Shown one piece after another: positions 47,168 through 56,349 of a stretch of DNA of 64,000 nt. Each line of letters starts with the position of its first letter. The first letter of the stretch is position 1. This DNA is from Companilactobacillus musae. Its GTDB lineage: Bacteria > Bacillota > Bacilli > Lactobacillales > Lactobacillaceae. The notes under the pieces are model-generated. The model was not told the origin of the DNA. It searched no databases and was given only the letters and a program-made list of their open reading frames with translations. The translations under genes and the position numbers were made by a program. Location: the NCBI RefSeq assembly GCF_003967595.1, contig NZ_BIFW01000002.1:1-64000 (forward strand), written 5' to 3'.

Positions 47168-47485
47168 ACGAAACTCCTTCTCGATTTGACCAAATATTAG
47201 TAATAATTATTTTTTTAACGTGATACGTTTGATTTGTATAAGGAACTACTTGTTTCTCATTATTCAATCTTTACTACTCATGCTGAAATGAACATTATTA
47301 CAATAAATTAGTTTAAATAAGTCTTTTTGGCACATAAAACGTCACTAACTTATCTAGACCATTTTAATAGTTTAACGCATTATTTCCAAAAAGAAAGCAT
47401 TTTCTTTAAATTTTTCAAAAAAAATGAAAGCACATTCAAAGTCCACTTCGACTTCAAAGGTGCTTCCATTTATTTTCAAATATAA
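47168..47485. other. Intergenic region between gpmA and the GRP gene
   Basis: AT-rich upstream region of the GRP transporter. It ends with the gpmA terminator at 47416-47470. A weak catabolite-type motif (TCAAACGTATCA, near 47220, minus strand) is seen. No gene or clear promoter could be supported. Confidence 0.5.
47416..47470 (-). terminator. gpmA terminator
   Basis: GGAAGCAC / GTGCTTTC outer stem and AAAGTC / GACTTT inner stem, followed by eight U on the minus strand, 16 bases downstream of gpmA. Confidence 0.87.
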
Positions 47486-48160
47486 TTATTTTTCAGTTCG
47501 ATTGCTATCCACAACTTTTAATTTATCATCAAATTCATAAATCAAAGGTTTTCCATTAGCAACTTCAACCCCATCAATATCCTCATCACTAATACCCTCA
47601 ATATACTTAATCAAAGCCCTGATAGTACTACCATGCGCCACAATCAATTGATTTTTGCCATCAAGCAATCCTGGAGCCACATGATCAACATAATAAGGAA
47701 TGATTCGTTGATACGCCTCATATAAACTCTCTGCTACTGGCATGATCCTGGCGTCAAAGTACTTATAAGGTCCAACGTTTGGATCTGGTTTTTCTAACTT
47801 AGGCGGTATTGAATAGAAGCTACGGCGCCAATGGTGAACTTGTTCAATACCATACTCTCTTCTAGTGGCATCTTTATTGAGCCCTCTCAAAGCTCCATAA
47901 TGACGTTCATTCAAGCGCCAAGTTTTTGTGATTGGCACATAATTAAGATTTAAATCATCTTGAATAATATAAGCTGTAATAATTGCTCGTTGCAAAACTG
48001 AAGTATGAACGTGGTCAAAATAAAATCCTTGAAGTTTTTTAGCAGCTACGTGTGCTTGGACGATGCCTTCTTGAGTTAAACCAACATTATTCCACCCCGT
48101 ATATTGATTTAAAGCATTAGCAATACTTTCTCCATGCCTTACCATGACAAGTTTTACCAT
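47486..48160 (-). CDS. gpmA: 2,3-bisphosphoglycerate-dependent phosphoglycerate mutase
   Basis: This 224-residue glycolytic enzyme interconverts 3- and 2-phosphoglycerate. Catalytic histidine in LVMVRHGESIAN, LNERHYGALRGLNK and the second histidine VAHGSTIRALIKY are present. It is slightly divergent from the main type (DATRREYG instead of TAEKYG), so it could be a secondary paralog. Confidence 0.92.
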   Translation of the reverse strand: MVKLVMVRHGESIANALNQYTGWNNVGLTQEGIVQAHVAAKKLQGFYFDHVHTSVLQRAIITAYIIQDDLNLNYVPITKTWRLNERHYGALRGLNKDATRREYGIEQVHHWRRSFYSIPPKLEKPDPNVGPYKYFDARIMPVAESLYEAYQRIIPYYVDHVAPGLLDGKNQLIVAHGSTIRALIKYIEGISDEDIDGVEVANGKPLIYEFDDKLKVVDSNRTEK

Positions 48161-48224
48161 ATTACGACATTCCCAACTTTCATATAAAATTACCTATTAA
48201 TCTTAGCACAATTCAATTTCTATA

Positions 48225-49103
48225 TTAATCGATCAACGAGTTATCCAACCCTCTCGCACACTCAGCCTGTAAGGTGACGTGCGTAATATCGAATTTATCA
48301 TTCAATAATTTATCAGCCTTGTCATAAAGTGAATCCAGTTCAACCATATTACAATTTTTCTTCACGTTAATATGAGCATCCAACATAATATGATTTTCAT
48401 CAATCATCCAAACATGAACATGGTGAACCTTAACAATCTCAGGAATAGTCAATATTTCGGCCTGAACAGCATCTAGATCAATTTTAGGACTGGCCTCCAT
48501 TAGAATATTGATTGTTTCTGAAACCACGCTGTAAGCTTCCTTAAGCAACCAGATAGCAATCACGATTGTAATCACAGGATCTACCCAAGTCCAATTGAAT
48601 AGAATCACGAAAATTGAAGCTAGAAAAACCCCTACTGAAGATAACGTATCGGTCAACATATGTAAAAAAGTCGCCTTGATATTTAAATTATGCTTCGATC
48701 CAGACATTAGCATTACCATCGATACAAAATTAGCCGCTAATCCAATTAAAGAAACGATCATCATTAATTTACCATTGATTTGTTGAGGCTGAGACAATCG
48801 TTTAAATGATTCAAAAACCATCATCAATGTAATTACCACTAATACAATCGAATTAACAAAAGCTGCCAAAATTTCAGCCCTCTTATAACCAAATGTCTTC
48901 TTACTATTATTTTTTCTTTTACCAATAACACTAGCAACGTATGAAATCACAATTGAAAGTGAATCCTCTAAATTATGAAAGGCATCGGAGATCAAACCTA
49001 AACTACCAGAAACAAACCCTCCGACAAATTCAGTAATTGTAATCACAACATTTAATACGGTTACGTAAAAGAAACGTTTACCTGTCACTTTTTCATGATC
49101 CAT
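48225..49103 (-). CDS. Cation diffusion facilitator (CzcD/ZitB type)
   Basis: This 292-residue zinc-type exporter has six helices with paired metal-site residues HNLEDSLSI and HMLTDTLSSV, and a C-terminal cytosolic domain with histidines (VHHVHVWMIDENHIMLDAHI). Start at ATG 49103 after GAGGAGG. It exports Zn2+ or Co2+; the metal is inferred from the family. Confidence 0.9.
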   Translation of the reverse strand: MDHEKVTGKRFFYVTVLNVVITITEFVGGFVSGSLGLISDAFHNLEDSLSIVISYVASVIGKRKNNSKKTFGYKRAEILAAFVNSIVLVVITLMMVFESFKRLSQPQQINGKLMMIVSLIGLAANFVSMVMLMSGSKHNLNIKATFLHMLTDTLSSVGVFLASIFVILFNWTWVDPVITIVIAIWLLKEAYSVVSETINILMEASPKIDLDAVQAEILTIPEIVKVHHVHVWMIDENHIMLDAHINVKKNCNMVELDSLYDKADKLLNDKFDITHVTLQAECARGLDNSLID

Positions 49104-49139
49104 AATTTGCCTCCTCGTGTCTATCATACCAATCTTTTG

Positions 49140-49172
49140 CAAAAAAAAAGATGGAACCAACAAGTTCCATCT
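49140..49172 (-). terminator. Terminator between small protein and CDF gene
   Basis: AGATGGAAC / GTTCCATCT stem with a nine-U tail on the minus strand; it follows the 49197-49409 gene. Confidence 0.9.
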
Positions 49173-49196
49173 AAATACTTACCCTTATATATCCTT

Positions 49197-49409
49197 CTAT
49201 TTAGTTGTCAATTTAGCGACAACTTTAATGGGATGAGCTACATCAATAATATCAGAGAATCTGTTTGTAACATAATCTCTCATACCGTCACGTGCCTCTT
49301 TTTTAGAAACATTGTGACAAATGCGCTTCTTAGCAACTGTTTGGCCTTCTTTGCTAAAGAAATTACAAGTTACTTCATAATCGCCATGATTACCAAAAAA
49401 CAACATCAT
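49197..49409 (-). CDS. Unrecognised 70-residue protein
   Basis: A short soluble protein, MMLFFGNHGDYEVTCNFF followed by a basic helix (AKKRICHNVSKKEARDGMRD). Family not known. A good ribosome site (AGGGGG) precedes the ATG pair and a strong terminator follows, so it is very probably expressed. It is monocistronic. Confidence 0.75.
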   Translation of the reverse strand: MMLFFGNHGDYEVTCNFFSKEGQTVAKKRICHNVSKKEARDGMRDYVTNRFSDIIDVAHPIKVVAKLTTK

Positions 49410-49604
49410 TGTGACCCCCTTCTATGCAAAATAACTATCTCATTAACTTCGACCAGATATTTATACCACTTTTTAAAAGACAGTTCAACACTCTTATTTA
49501 AAATTTCTTTACAAAAAAAAACTAAGCATTTTTTTGTAAATTAATTCCTACGAAGTAATTATGATATTATAAAAGTATCGAATTATTCACAGGGGAGTAG
49601 CGTT

Positions 49605-50339
49605 ATGAAAAGGGAAAATCGCAACATTAGATCTCGTATGACTCGTGAAGCGCTTCGGAGAAAAAGATTACCTTTTTACAAGAAAAGATCATTTATTATT
49701 TCCACCATTTTAATTCTAATTATTCTAATTGGTCTATTTATTTTTTGGAGAGCAAATTCTAACAACAATAATGAATCACAACCTTCTCATAAAATTGAAA
49801 AGGTTAAACCACAGAAAAAAGCCAAAAAGAAAACCACCAAAAAAGCTAAGAAAAACAAGGCTCAGAAAGTAACTAAAGAAGAACCAGCCAAAAAAGTGGA
49901 AAAACAGCCCGAACAAAAACCAGCTGAAAACAAAATTCAAAATGCTGGAAGTTACAGTGATTTAACTTACGATACTGATTGGTATACTTTCAAAATCTCT
50001 AACGAAGTTAAACTTATTAAAGATTCAAACGGTGATGCTGCTCTATTAGTCAAATATAATTACACTAATAAAACCAACAGCAATCAAGTGCCTGGACAAG
50101 TTCAAAGTAATGCTATCATGCTTAAACAAGATGGTAAGCAATTAAATGCCACTAACGCTACTGGCGACAATCAACAACTAGTTGCATCCGCAAATAATGG
50201 TCAGGTCTTACCTGGTAAGAGTTTTGACGGTGCCTTGTTAGTTAAAGTGGACAGTACTACTTCAGAAGTAACCATGTATTTCAAAAACATTCAAACTAAC
50301 GATTGGTTGGATAGTACACAGCCACTTAAATTAGATTAA
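49605..50339 (+). CDS. Membrane-anchored DUF5067-like surface protein
   Basis: A 244-residue protein with a basic N-terminus, one signal-anchor helix (FIISTILILIILIGLFIFW, about 29-47), a 50-residue Lys-rich linker and an extracellular Ig-like domain (about 115-244: DWYTFKISNEVKLIKD ... LLVKYNYTNKT). The latter resembles DUF5067/DUF4352 domains. There is no lipobox Cys. The basic linker may bind wall polyanions. Role unknown; ATG with GGGGAG upstream. Confidence 0.78.
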   Translation: MKRENRNIRSRMTREALRRKRLPFYKKRSFIISTILILIILIGLFIFWRANSNNNNESQPSHKIEKVKPQKKAKKKTTKKAKKNKAQKVTKEEPAKKVEKQPEQKPAENKIQNAGSYSDLTYDTDWYTFKISNEVKLIKDSNGDAALLVKYNYTNKTNSNQVPGQVQSNAIMLKQDGKQLNATNATGDNQQLVASANNGQVLPGKSFDGALLVKVDSTTSEVTMYFKNIQTNDWLDSTQPLKLD

Positions 50340-50368
50340 AAAGAGGAAGCCTAAGCTTCCTCTTTTTT
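50338..50368. terminator. Terminator between convergent genes
   Basis: AAAGAGGAAGC-CTAA-GCTTCCTCTTT stem with seven T on the plus strand; the right arm lies in the last codons of the CPBP gene. Confidence 0.92.
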
Positions 50369-51094
50369 TATTTCAAAATTTTGCAATTGAACATAGGCAA
50401 TCACTAAAGCAATCGCTAGGAAAACAATCGTCACGTAAAGTGAAGCCATCGAAAACGTTGTTTGTGCGGCTTGTGCCATCATCTTATTAGAGAACATAGG
50501 GAACATATCCCGTAATGCATGTAGTGCTATAACGATACTTAAATTACGAGTTTTTAAATAAATTGTTCCAAAAAGTATACCTAATGCTGCCGCAAAAATT
50601 ACTTGAGCTGAAACATATCCAATTGGTAATGATTTTAAGTTCATCATATGAATCAATCCAAAAATAATGCTTGAACCAGTTACAGCGCCTAAAGCATTGT
50701 TATGTAATAGCTTCAAGAATAATCCTACTAACAATCCCCTAAAAATATACTCCTCCGCTAGTCCTACCAATAAGCAGATCATAATGACTTTTAACTTAAC
50801 TTGAAAATCAGTCGCTACTAACATCGCCGAATTTAAAAAAGCAATAATAACAATCGCTGGCAAAGTTGTATAAAGTTGCTTACCAATTTTTTTAGAATTA
50901 AACCAATAAACTTTTTGAGTAAAATAACCTTTATTTAACAAATATGCCACTATAAAAACAACTAAATCACCTAAAGCCTGCCAAAGACTATTAGCATTTT
51001 TCTTGCGAATAATTAGTCCCATCAAAGTCAGAACCGATGGAAACAAAAGACTAGCAATAACTATCTTAGTTAAATTATTTTTTAACAGTTTCAT
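50351..51094 (-). CDS. CPBP family intramembrane protease
   Basis: A 247-residue multi-span CPBP (Abi) protein. The first motif is AEEYIFRGLLVG, the second GLIHMMNL and the third HALRDMFP. Second member of the family in this window, but too different from the 2266-2892 protein to call a recent duplicate. Substrate unknown; bacteriocin immunity-like roles are possible. Confidence 0.86.
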   Translation of the reverse strand: MKLLKNNLTKIVIASLLFPSVLTLMGLIIRKKNANSLWQALGDLVVFIVAYLLNKGYFTQKVYWFNSKKIGKQLYTTLPAIVIIAFLNSAMLVATDFQVKLKVIMICLLVGLAEEYIFRGLLVGLFLKLLHNNALGAVTGSSIIFGLIHMMNLKSLPIGYVSAQVIFAAALGILFGTIYLKTRNLSIVIALHALRDMFPMFSNKMMAQAAQTTFSMASLYVTIVFLAIALVIAYVQLQNFEIKKEEA

Positions 51095-51273
51095 GTTTAC
51101 TCCCTTTATTCTTTTTCACTTAAATTATATTAAAAATCGTCTTGACATGAAACGCGTTCGATAAAGTATTCTTTAATCGTTGAGATTACACAAGTCCTGC
51201 TATTGTTTCTTCCATACAGAACTCACCCTTCAAATTGTACTTCTCACATAGCTTATATAATTAAGCTCTTAAA

Positions 51274-51309
51274 TAAAAAATAACGAATCTTAAAAAAGAT
51301 TCGTTATTT
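51274..51309 (-). terminator. Terminator of the second PH-like gene
   Basis: AATAACGAATCTT / AAGATTCGTTATT stem, U-rich on the minus strand; the stop codon of the 51304 gene is inside the stem. Confidence 0.83.
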
Positions 51310-51840
51310 CATTTTTGAATCAATAAATTCTACAATTTTTTTAATATCATCAGCTGTAGTCGGAATACCAGACGACTTCCAAGCACAATTTAACCTTACT
51401 TGACGGTGTCCAGTTCTAATAACTAGACAATTGATTCTTCTGGTTAAAGGAACACCTAGGGATCCACCCAAGGGATATTGAGTATTCATAATTGATTTAC
51501 CATCAACTATTGAAAAATTTTTGATATCTGCAAAGGGCATTTTTATGACCTTTTCACGTTTTGGTAAAAAAATAGCTAAGACTCTCTTCTCCCAAGTACT
51601 GTAATCATAGTAGTAGACTCCCTGATCATCAATTTTCCAGTAACCATAGGACTTCGACAGATACTTAGGATAAATTACTGTGCTCTCACTAACAAAGGCT
51701 AATATGCCCAAAATGAGACTAATTAAAGGATACTTTGGAAAAATAGAATAGAAAATAGTTGCTATTACAACTCCAAAAAAAATACTGATCAATAATGGCT
51801 CAAAACTGATTTTTCTTTCAAAACTCAATTCATTTTCCAT
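51304..51840 (-). CDS. Unrecognised membrane protein with PH-like domain, paralog
   Basis: A 178-residue paralog of the 43714-44238 protein: two N-terminal helices (about 15-60), then YGYWKIDDQGVYYYDYSTWEKR and a C-terminal helix (DDIKKIVEFIDSKMK). Start ATG 51840 after AAGGTG. It is immediately downstream of the man operon terminator and of DUF956 but probably transcribed separately. No function known. Confidence 0.75.
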   Translation of the reverse strand: MENELSFERKISFEPLLISIFFGVVIATIFYSIFPKYPLISLILGILAFVSESTVIYPKYLSKSYGYWKIDDQGVYYYDYSTWEKRVLAIFLPKREKVIKMPFADIKNFSIVDGKSIMNTQYPLGGSLGVPLTRRINCLVIRTGHRQVRLNCAWKSSGIPTTADDIKKIVEFIDSKMK

Positions 51841-51942
51841 TTTAATCACCTTGATTGTCTATGATCATCATTAAGATAATCCTTGAACCTTATTTTTTCA
51901 AAAATTCTGTTCCCAAATCGTCCACTTTGTCATTTTTGGCAT

Positions 51943-51998
51943 AAAAAAATCCAGTACGGTAACCATTAAATAAATGGTTATTATACTGGAATTTTTTA
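51943..51998 (-). terminator. man operon terminator
   Basis: AAATTCCAGTA / TACTGGATTT outer stem plus AACCATTTA / TAAATGGTT inner stem with a seven-U tail, after DUF956. Confidence 0.88.
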
Positions 51999-52023
51999 TC
52001 TAAAAACAAAAAATATTGTTCCC

Positions 52024-52413
52024 TTATTTCTTAGACTTTTTCTTTTTATTTGGATTTCTTGTAAAAGCCCGTTTAATAACTTGGAAGAACCCAAGTGAAC
52101 GAACGATATGATCTGGTCTGATATAGACCCTAATAGCACGTAATGCCTTCTTAGGATCTCTTGCTGAAAAGGAAAAAGTACCATTCTTCTTAGTTTCAAT
52201 AGCAAAACGAGGAATCCATCTGCCACCAAAAACCACTGAAACAATTACCAAACGGACTTCTGTCCAAGGAATCTGGATATAGTTATTAGTATCACGATCA
52301 TCATAAAATTCAAAGCCTTTATCTCCGATCATGATCTTACCGTAATCTGCCATTCCTAAGTGAGAAGTTGCATTCATGACCAAATCCGACTTCGTATTTA
52401 TTGATTGAACCAT
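52024..52413 (-). CDS. manO: DUF956 protein of the mannose PTS (ManO)
   Basis: A 129-residue DUF956 protein: SHLGMADYGKIMIGDKGFEF, then PWTEVRLVIVSVVFGGRW and a basic tail (NPNKKKKSKK). DUF956 genes follow mannose-PTS genes throughout lactic acid bacteria. A regulatory role has been suggested but not shown. It lies after an attenuator that follows manZ, so its level is lower than that of the PTS. Confidence 0.9.
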   Translation of the reverse strand: MVQSINTKSDLVMNATSHLGMADYGKIMIGDKGFEFYDDRDTNNYIQIPWTEVRLVIVSVVFGGRWIPRFAIETKKNGTFSFSARDPKKALRAIRVYIRPDHIVRSLGFFQVIKRAFTRNPNKKKKSKK

Positions 52414-52471
52414 TTAACCTAACCCCTTTATCTATTTAAAAAGTATTATACGTCTGAAAATATCTATTATC

Positions 52472-52507
52472 AAAAAAGAGGCGGAACTCATTTAATTGAG
52501 TCCACCC
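52472..52507 (-). terminator. Partial terminator between manZ and manO
   Basis: GGTGGACTCA / TGAGTTCCGCC stem (with one mismatch) and a six-U tail on the minus strand. Confidence 0.78.
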
Positions 52508-52529
52508 CATATTTGAAAGTTTCAAATAA

Positions 52530-53441
52530 TTACATAATGTGAAGTACGTGTAGGACAACACCGACAACGAACAAACCAAGAATAACTACGATTGGAGAAA
52601 CTTTCTTCTTTAATAACCACATGCAGAACAATGTTAGAAGCAAAGCTGCTAATCCAGGGATCAATTGATCCAAGTTATCTTGCAATGTTGTTACCTTGTG
52701 AGCTGTCAATGAAAGACCAGCCTTTTGTTGAATCAAGGCTTCCTTGACTCCTTGTGCACCAGCTGGTAGATGTGACCAGTCGATATAAGCACCCTTATCT
52801 AGTTTAACTGATGAAACTGTTGGTGTGAACTTAACAACAACCCAACGGTTAATCAATGAACCTAGGATAAACATACCTAGAATTGAAGCACCCTTTGTGA
52901 TGTCTTGTAGGACACCACCAGAAACGTCTTCTGTAATCTTTGAACCGGCTTTGTAGCCAAGTTCTTGTGTGTACCACATGAAGGCCATACGAATAGCATT
53001 CCATGCTACGAAGTAAATGATTGGTCCAAGAATATTACCAGTCATAGCCAATGAAGCAGCCAAAGCACCAATAATAGGCTTAACAGTGAACCAGAACACA
53101 GGATCACCAATACCAGCCAAAGGACCCATCATACCAACTTTAACACCTTGAATAGTAACATCATCAATAGGTGCACCATTGGCACGTTCTTCTTCCAAAG
53201 CCATAGTAACACCAAGAATAGGTGAAGCTAGGTATGGGTGACAGTTGAAGAATTCCATGTGACGCTTCAAAGCTGCGGCACGGTCTTCTTTTGTCTTGTA
53301 TAATTTTTTAAGTACTGGAATTAATGAGTAAGTCCAGCCACCATTTTGCATACGTTCGTAATTCCATGAACCTTGAAGGAATGTTGAACGCCACCAAACG
53401 GAAATTCTATCTTTTTTAGAAATCTTTACTTGATCTGCCAT
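52530..53441 (-). CDS. manZ: Mannose-family PTS component IID
   Basis: This 303-residue membrane subunit of the mannose transporter starts with VWWRSTFLQGSWNYERMQNGGW, the standard IID N-terminus, and ends with one membrane helix. With IIC it forms the permease; it also serves as class IIa bacteriocin receptor in lactic acid bacteria. Gap of 19 bases to manY. Confidence 0.95.
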   Translation of the reverse strand: MADQVKISKKDRISVWWRSTFLQGSWNYERMQNGGWTYSLIPVLKKLYKTKEDRAAALKRHMEFFNCHPYLASPILGVTMALEEERANGAPIDDVTIQGVKVGMMGPLAGIGDPVFWFTVKPIIGALAASLAMTGNILGPIIYFVAWNAIRMAFMWYTQELGYKAGSKITEDVSGGVLQDITKGASILGMFILGSLINRWVVVKFTPTVSSVKLDKGAYIDWSHLPAGAQGVKEALIQQKAGLSLTAHKVTTLQDNLDQLIPGLAALLLTLFCMWLLKKKVSPIVVILGLFVVGVVLHVLHIM

Positions 53442-53460
53442 TTTTATGTGTTCTCCCCTC

Positions 53461-54279
53461 TTAGTAGTTATCTATAATGTCGCCGACTGGATCACCAGTG
53501 TTGGAGTTTCCTCCACCATTGTTTGAACCGCCATTACCACCTGATTTTTCCAATTTCAAGTAGATAAGCGCCATAGAAATACCGATAGCACCAAGACCAA
53601 TTAGTGTTAATTGTGTGATTGTTGCAAGTACGAAACCAATTGCGAAGAATGGCCATACTTCTCTAGTAGCCATCATATTGATAACCATAGCGTAACCAAC
53701 GGCAACAACCATACCACCACCGATTGATAATCCATCAGACAACCATGCTGGCATAGCATTAAGCATTTCCTTAACAGGGCCAGCACCAATTGCAAGGATC
53801 AATGCAGCAGGGATAGCGATACGAACACCTTGCATACAGATAGCAACATATTGCCAGAATTCAATCTTTCTAAAACTACCTTGTTCAGCAGCTTTATCCA
53901 TGATATGAACAATACCAGTTGCTAATGTACGACATAGAATTGTTAATAGTAGTCCGGCAACAGCCAAAGGAACAGCGATAGCAATAGCTGAACCAACACC
54001 AGCTCTACCTTTACCACCAAGAACAAGAATAATAGCTGAAGCAACGGCTGCCAAAGCAGCATCAGGTGCTACGGCAGCACCGATATTAGCCCAACCCAAG
54101 GCGATCATTTGTAATGAACCACCAAGGATAAGACAAGGTAACAATTGACCTGTAACTAAGCCGATTAGAGTACATGCAATAACTGGTTGGTGAAAATGGA
54201 ATTCATCCAAGATACCTTCCATACCAGCTAAGAATGAAACTAAAACGACTAGAATAATCTGAATAGCGTTTAATTGCAT
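53461..54279 (-). CDS. manY: Mannose-family PTS component IIC
   Basis: A 272-residue multi-helix IIC permease (AIQIILVVLVSFLAGMEGILDEF, signature ALAAVASAIILVLGGKGRAGVG). The C-terminus ends in a Gly/Asn-rich tail (GGNGGSNNGGGNSNTGDPVG), common in lactobacilli. Middle gene of manXYZ. Confidence 0.95.
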   Translation of the reverse strand: MQLNAIQIILVVLVSFLAGMEGILDEFHFHQPVIACTLIGLVTGQLLPCLILGGSLQMIALGWANIGAAVAPDAALAAVASAIILVLGGKGRAGVGSAIAIAVPLAVAGLLLTILCRTLATGIVHIMDKAAEQGSFRKIEFWQYVAICMQGVRIAIPAALILAIGAGPVKEMLNAMPAWLSDGLSIGGGMVVAVGYAMVINMMATREVWPFFAIGFVLATITQLTLIGLGAIGISMALIYLKLEKSGGNGGSNNGGGNSNTGDPVGDIIDNY

Positions 54280-54323
54280 GATTATTAATCCTCCGTTTTA
54301 TTTCTCATATATATAAAATTAAA

Positions 54324-55298
54324 TTATTTTGCTTTGTTTAGTTCGTCTTGAGCTCTCTTCATAATGTTATCAAGGTTATCTTCTGAGTCTGTAGGAACTT
54401 TACGAACATCAAACTTGATGCCTTCTTTTTCCATAGCCTTATAAGTATCGATATCATTTTGATCGAAAGCCAAAACCTTATTTGGTTGAACTTTACCAAC
54501 TGAGTGAGCCATTGAACCAACATTGATTGTCTTCAATGGAACTCCTCCATCAATAGCTCTCTTAACATCTTGTGGTGTTTCAAAGAGCAACAATGCACGT
54601 TCCCCACCAAAGTGTTTATCATCTTTGGCAATCTTGATCATTTGGTCAATTGGAATAACGTGAGCGTGAACACCAACTGGTGCAGCTTGCATGATCAATT
54701 GCTTACGCAAATCATCTTTAGCAACGTTATCTGAAACAACAATGATACGTGTAGGACTTGTTGTCTTAGTCCATGCAGTGGCAACTTGACCATGCAATAG
54801 ACGTGAATCAACACGTGCCAAAACGTATTTCATTGAACCAGGTTGACCACCTGATGGTGCTTGTTTTGGTGCAACAGCAGCCTTAGTTTCCTTTGGTTGT
54901 AGTGATTCTGGACGAACCTTAACACCATCTTTTGCTGTTTCAATGATATGAGCAGCAATTTCTTGTGCTGAGTTCATTGATAGACGTGAAGCATATGCTT
55001 CAATCAACATAGGTAAGTTTAGACCAGCAACGATAGCCCACTTATCTTTATGTGCCTCGAACAAACCATTTACTTGGTTGAATGGTGTTCCACCCCACAA
55101 GTCAACTAGGAACAATACTTGTTCTTGGTCTTCTAGAGAAGAAACAGCTTCTTCCAATTTTGCTTTTAGATCATCAGGACCCATATCTGGTTGCAATGTA
55201 ACGGCTTGAACATCTTTTTGTTCACCGAAAATCATTGATCCAGACATCTTGATGCCTTTGGCAAAGTCACCATGGCTTGCAATAACAATTCCAACCAT
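54324..55298 (-). CDS. manX: Mannose-family PTS fused components IIAB
   Basis: This 324-residue cytosolic protein fuses the IIA domain (residues 1-125; active His9 in ASHGDFAKG) with the IIB domain (156-324; active His169 in RVDSRLLHGQV) by a Pro/Ala/Lys linker. Transports and phosphorylates mannose, glucose and related sugars. First gene, with a cre site upstream of the start. Confidence 0.96.
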   Translation of the reverse strand: MVGIVIASHGDFAKGIKMSGSMIFGEQKDVQAVTLQPDMGPDDLKAKLEEAVSSLEDQEQVLFLVDLWGGTPFNQVNGLFEAHKDKWAIVAGLNLPMLIEAYASRLSMNSAQEIAAHIIETAKDGVKVRPESLQPKETKAAVAPKQAPSGGQPGSMKYVLARVDSRLLHGQVATAWTKTTSPTRIIVVSDNVAKDDLRKQLIMQAAPVGVHAHVIPIDQMIKIAKDDKHFGGERALLLFETPQDVKRAIDGGVPLKTINVGSMAHSVGKVQPNKVLAFDQNDIDTYKAMEKEGIKFDVRKVPTDSEDNLDNIMKRAQDELNKAK

Positions 55299-55324
55299 GT
55301 TTAATCCTCCTTTATTTTTATGTC

Positions 55325-55341
55325 ATTAAAGCGCTTACTTT
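55325..55341. promoter_or_regulatory. cre-like site upstream of manX
   Basis: AAAGTAAGCGCTTTAAT (minus strand) matches the CcpA box TGWAANCGNTNWCA except at the ends. It lies about 30 bases before manX, so binding would block transcription. A weaker second copy is at 55392-55407. Confidence 0.6.
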
Positions 55342-55762
55342 GACCACCCATTTATGATCGAATTGACAATAAAAATAGAATAATTTCTAAATAAATCGCT
55401 TTAATAGAGCTCACCCTTCATGTGAACCCTTACATAATATCATTTTTTCAGAAAAAAAAACAGTACTTTTAACAAAAAGGCGCAAATAAAAACATTTTTA
55501 AACTTTACTTATAATTTTTTTAATTCATTTTCCACACTTTTGGTCCTTTATTTTGGCTTATCACATCGGCGTATCCAAAAAATAGGTATTATTTGATCAA
55601 AACATATTAGATTGTTTTTGATCGTTATTGTGAGTGTTTGTGAGAATTGAAAGTTTGCTTAATTTTTCATTGTTTTCAAATATATTGTTCCTTTATCCCC
55701 TTTATATCAGCATTTTCAATTTAATTAAAAAAGATCGGAAAAATTAAATATACTTTTTTCAC

Positions 55763-55793
55763 ATGTTACATCTAAGTAACAGTTTGTTACTTA
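55763..55793. promoter_or_regulatory. Overlapping GTTAC inverted repeats
   Basis: TGTTAC (55763), GTAACA (55776) and TGTTAC (55784) alternate in orientation with gaps of seven and two bases. This includes the 8-bp palindrome TAAGTAAC / GTTACTTA. It lies past the hxlR stop and may be an operator or weak hairpin. Confidence 0.4.
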
Positions 55794-55925
55794 AGTTTTG
55801 AAGCTTTTTATTTTGAAAAATCTAATTAAACAAGTTGACCAATTTACTGAAAGTGGTAGGTACCAATTGTATAGTCCATTTTTAGTAAATATTATTTATT
55901 AAATTTTTATTAAGACATTATATTT

Positions 55926-56261
55926 TTAACCATTTAATTGATTAAATCTGTCTCCCCACTCTGACATTGCCCTAATGACTGGTATTAATGTTGCTCCAAA
56001 TTCTGTCAAAGTATAGTCAGTTCGCAAAGGTTCCTCTGAATAGATATTCTTTTGAATAAGCTTATCTTTTTCCAATTCGACTAACTGTAAAGCCAACATT
56101 CTAGTTGAACAGTCTTTCAAATCACGTTTCAACTGTCCAAAATGGCAAACTTTCTCTTCTATTAGATGATACAAAATCACACTCTTCCATTTACCCGAAA
56201 TAAATTGCAGTGTACTTTCTACTGGACAGCCAACTTGACAATCATAAACTCGTCTTTGCAC
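55926..56261 (-). CDS. HxlR-family transcriptional regulator
   Basis: A 111-residue winged-helix regulator of the HxlR/YodB type. CPVESTLQFISGKWKSVILYHL holds the conserved Cys (residue 12) plus WK-helix, FGQLKRDLKDCSTRMLALQL the recognition helix. Such proteins sense quinones or aldehydes through Cys and control adjacent reductases, and it is divergent from the adh-type gene, so it probably represses it. Confidence 0.93.
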   Translation of the reverse strand: MQRRVYDCQVGCPVESTLQFISGKWKSVILYHLIEEKVCHFGQLKRDLKDCSTRMLALQLVELEKDKLIQKNIYSEEPLRTDYTLTEFGATLIPVIRAMSEWGDRFNQLNG

Positions 56262-56298
56262 AACGAAACTCCTCCCACTAGTAACAAAAATTTCACGA

Positions 56299-56326
56299 TT
56301 GTTCCTTTTGGATATTAGACTATCAT
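56299..56326 (+). promoter_or_regulatory. Promoter of the dehydrogenase gene
   Basis: -35 TTGTTC (56299-56304), 16-base spacer, -10 TATCAT (56321-56326), in the 88-base divergent region where HxlR should bind. Confidence 0.55.
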
Positions 56327-56349
56327 ATCTTTCGAAAGGAAGTAATAAT

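Larger units (their letters stand above)
55299..55925. other. Long AT-rich regulatory region upstream of manX
   Basis: No gene is supported in these 627 bases. It holds cre-like sites, inverted GTTAC repeats at 55763-55789, and several possible -10 boxes on the minus strand (TATTAT near 55436). I looked for the sigma-54 -24/-12 signature used by mannose PTS operons in relatives and did not find it. Confidence 0.6.
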
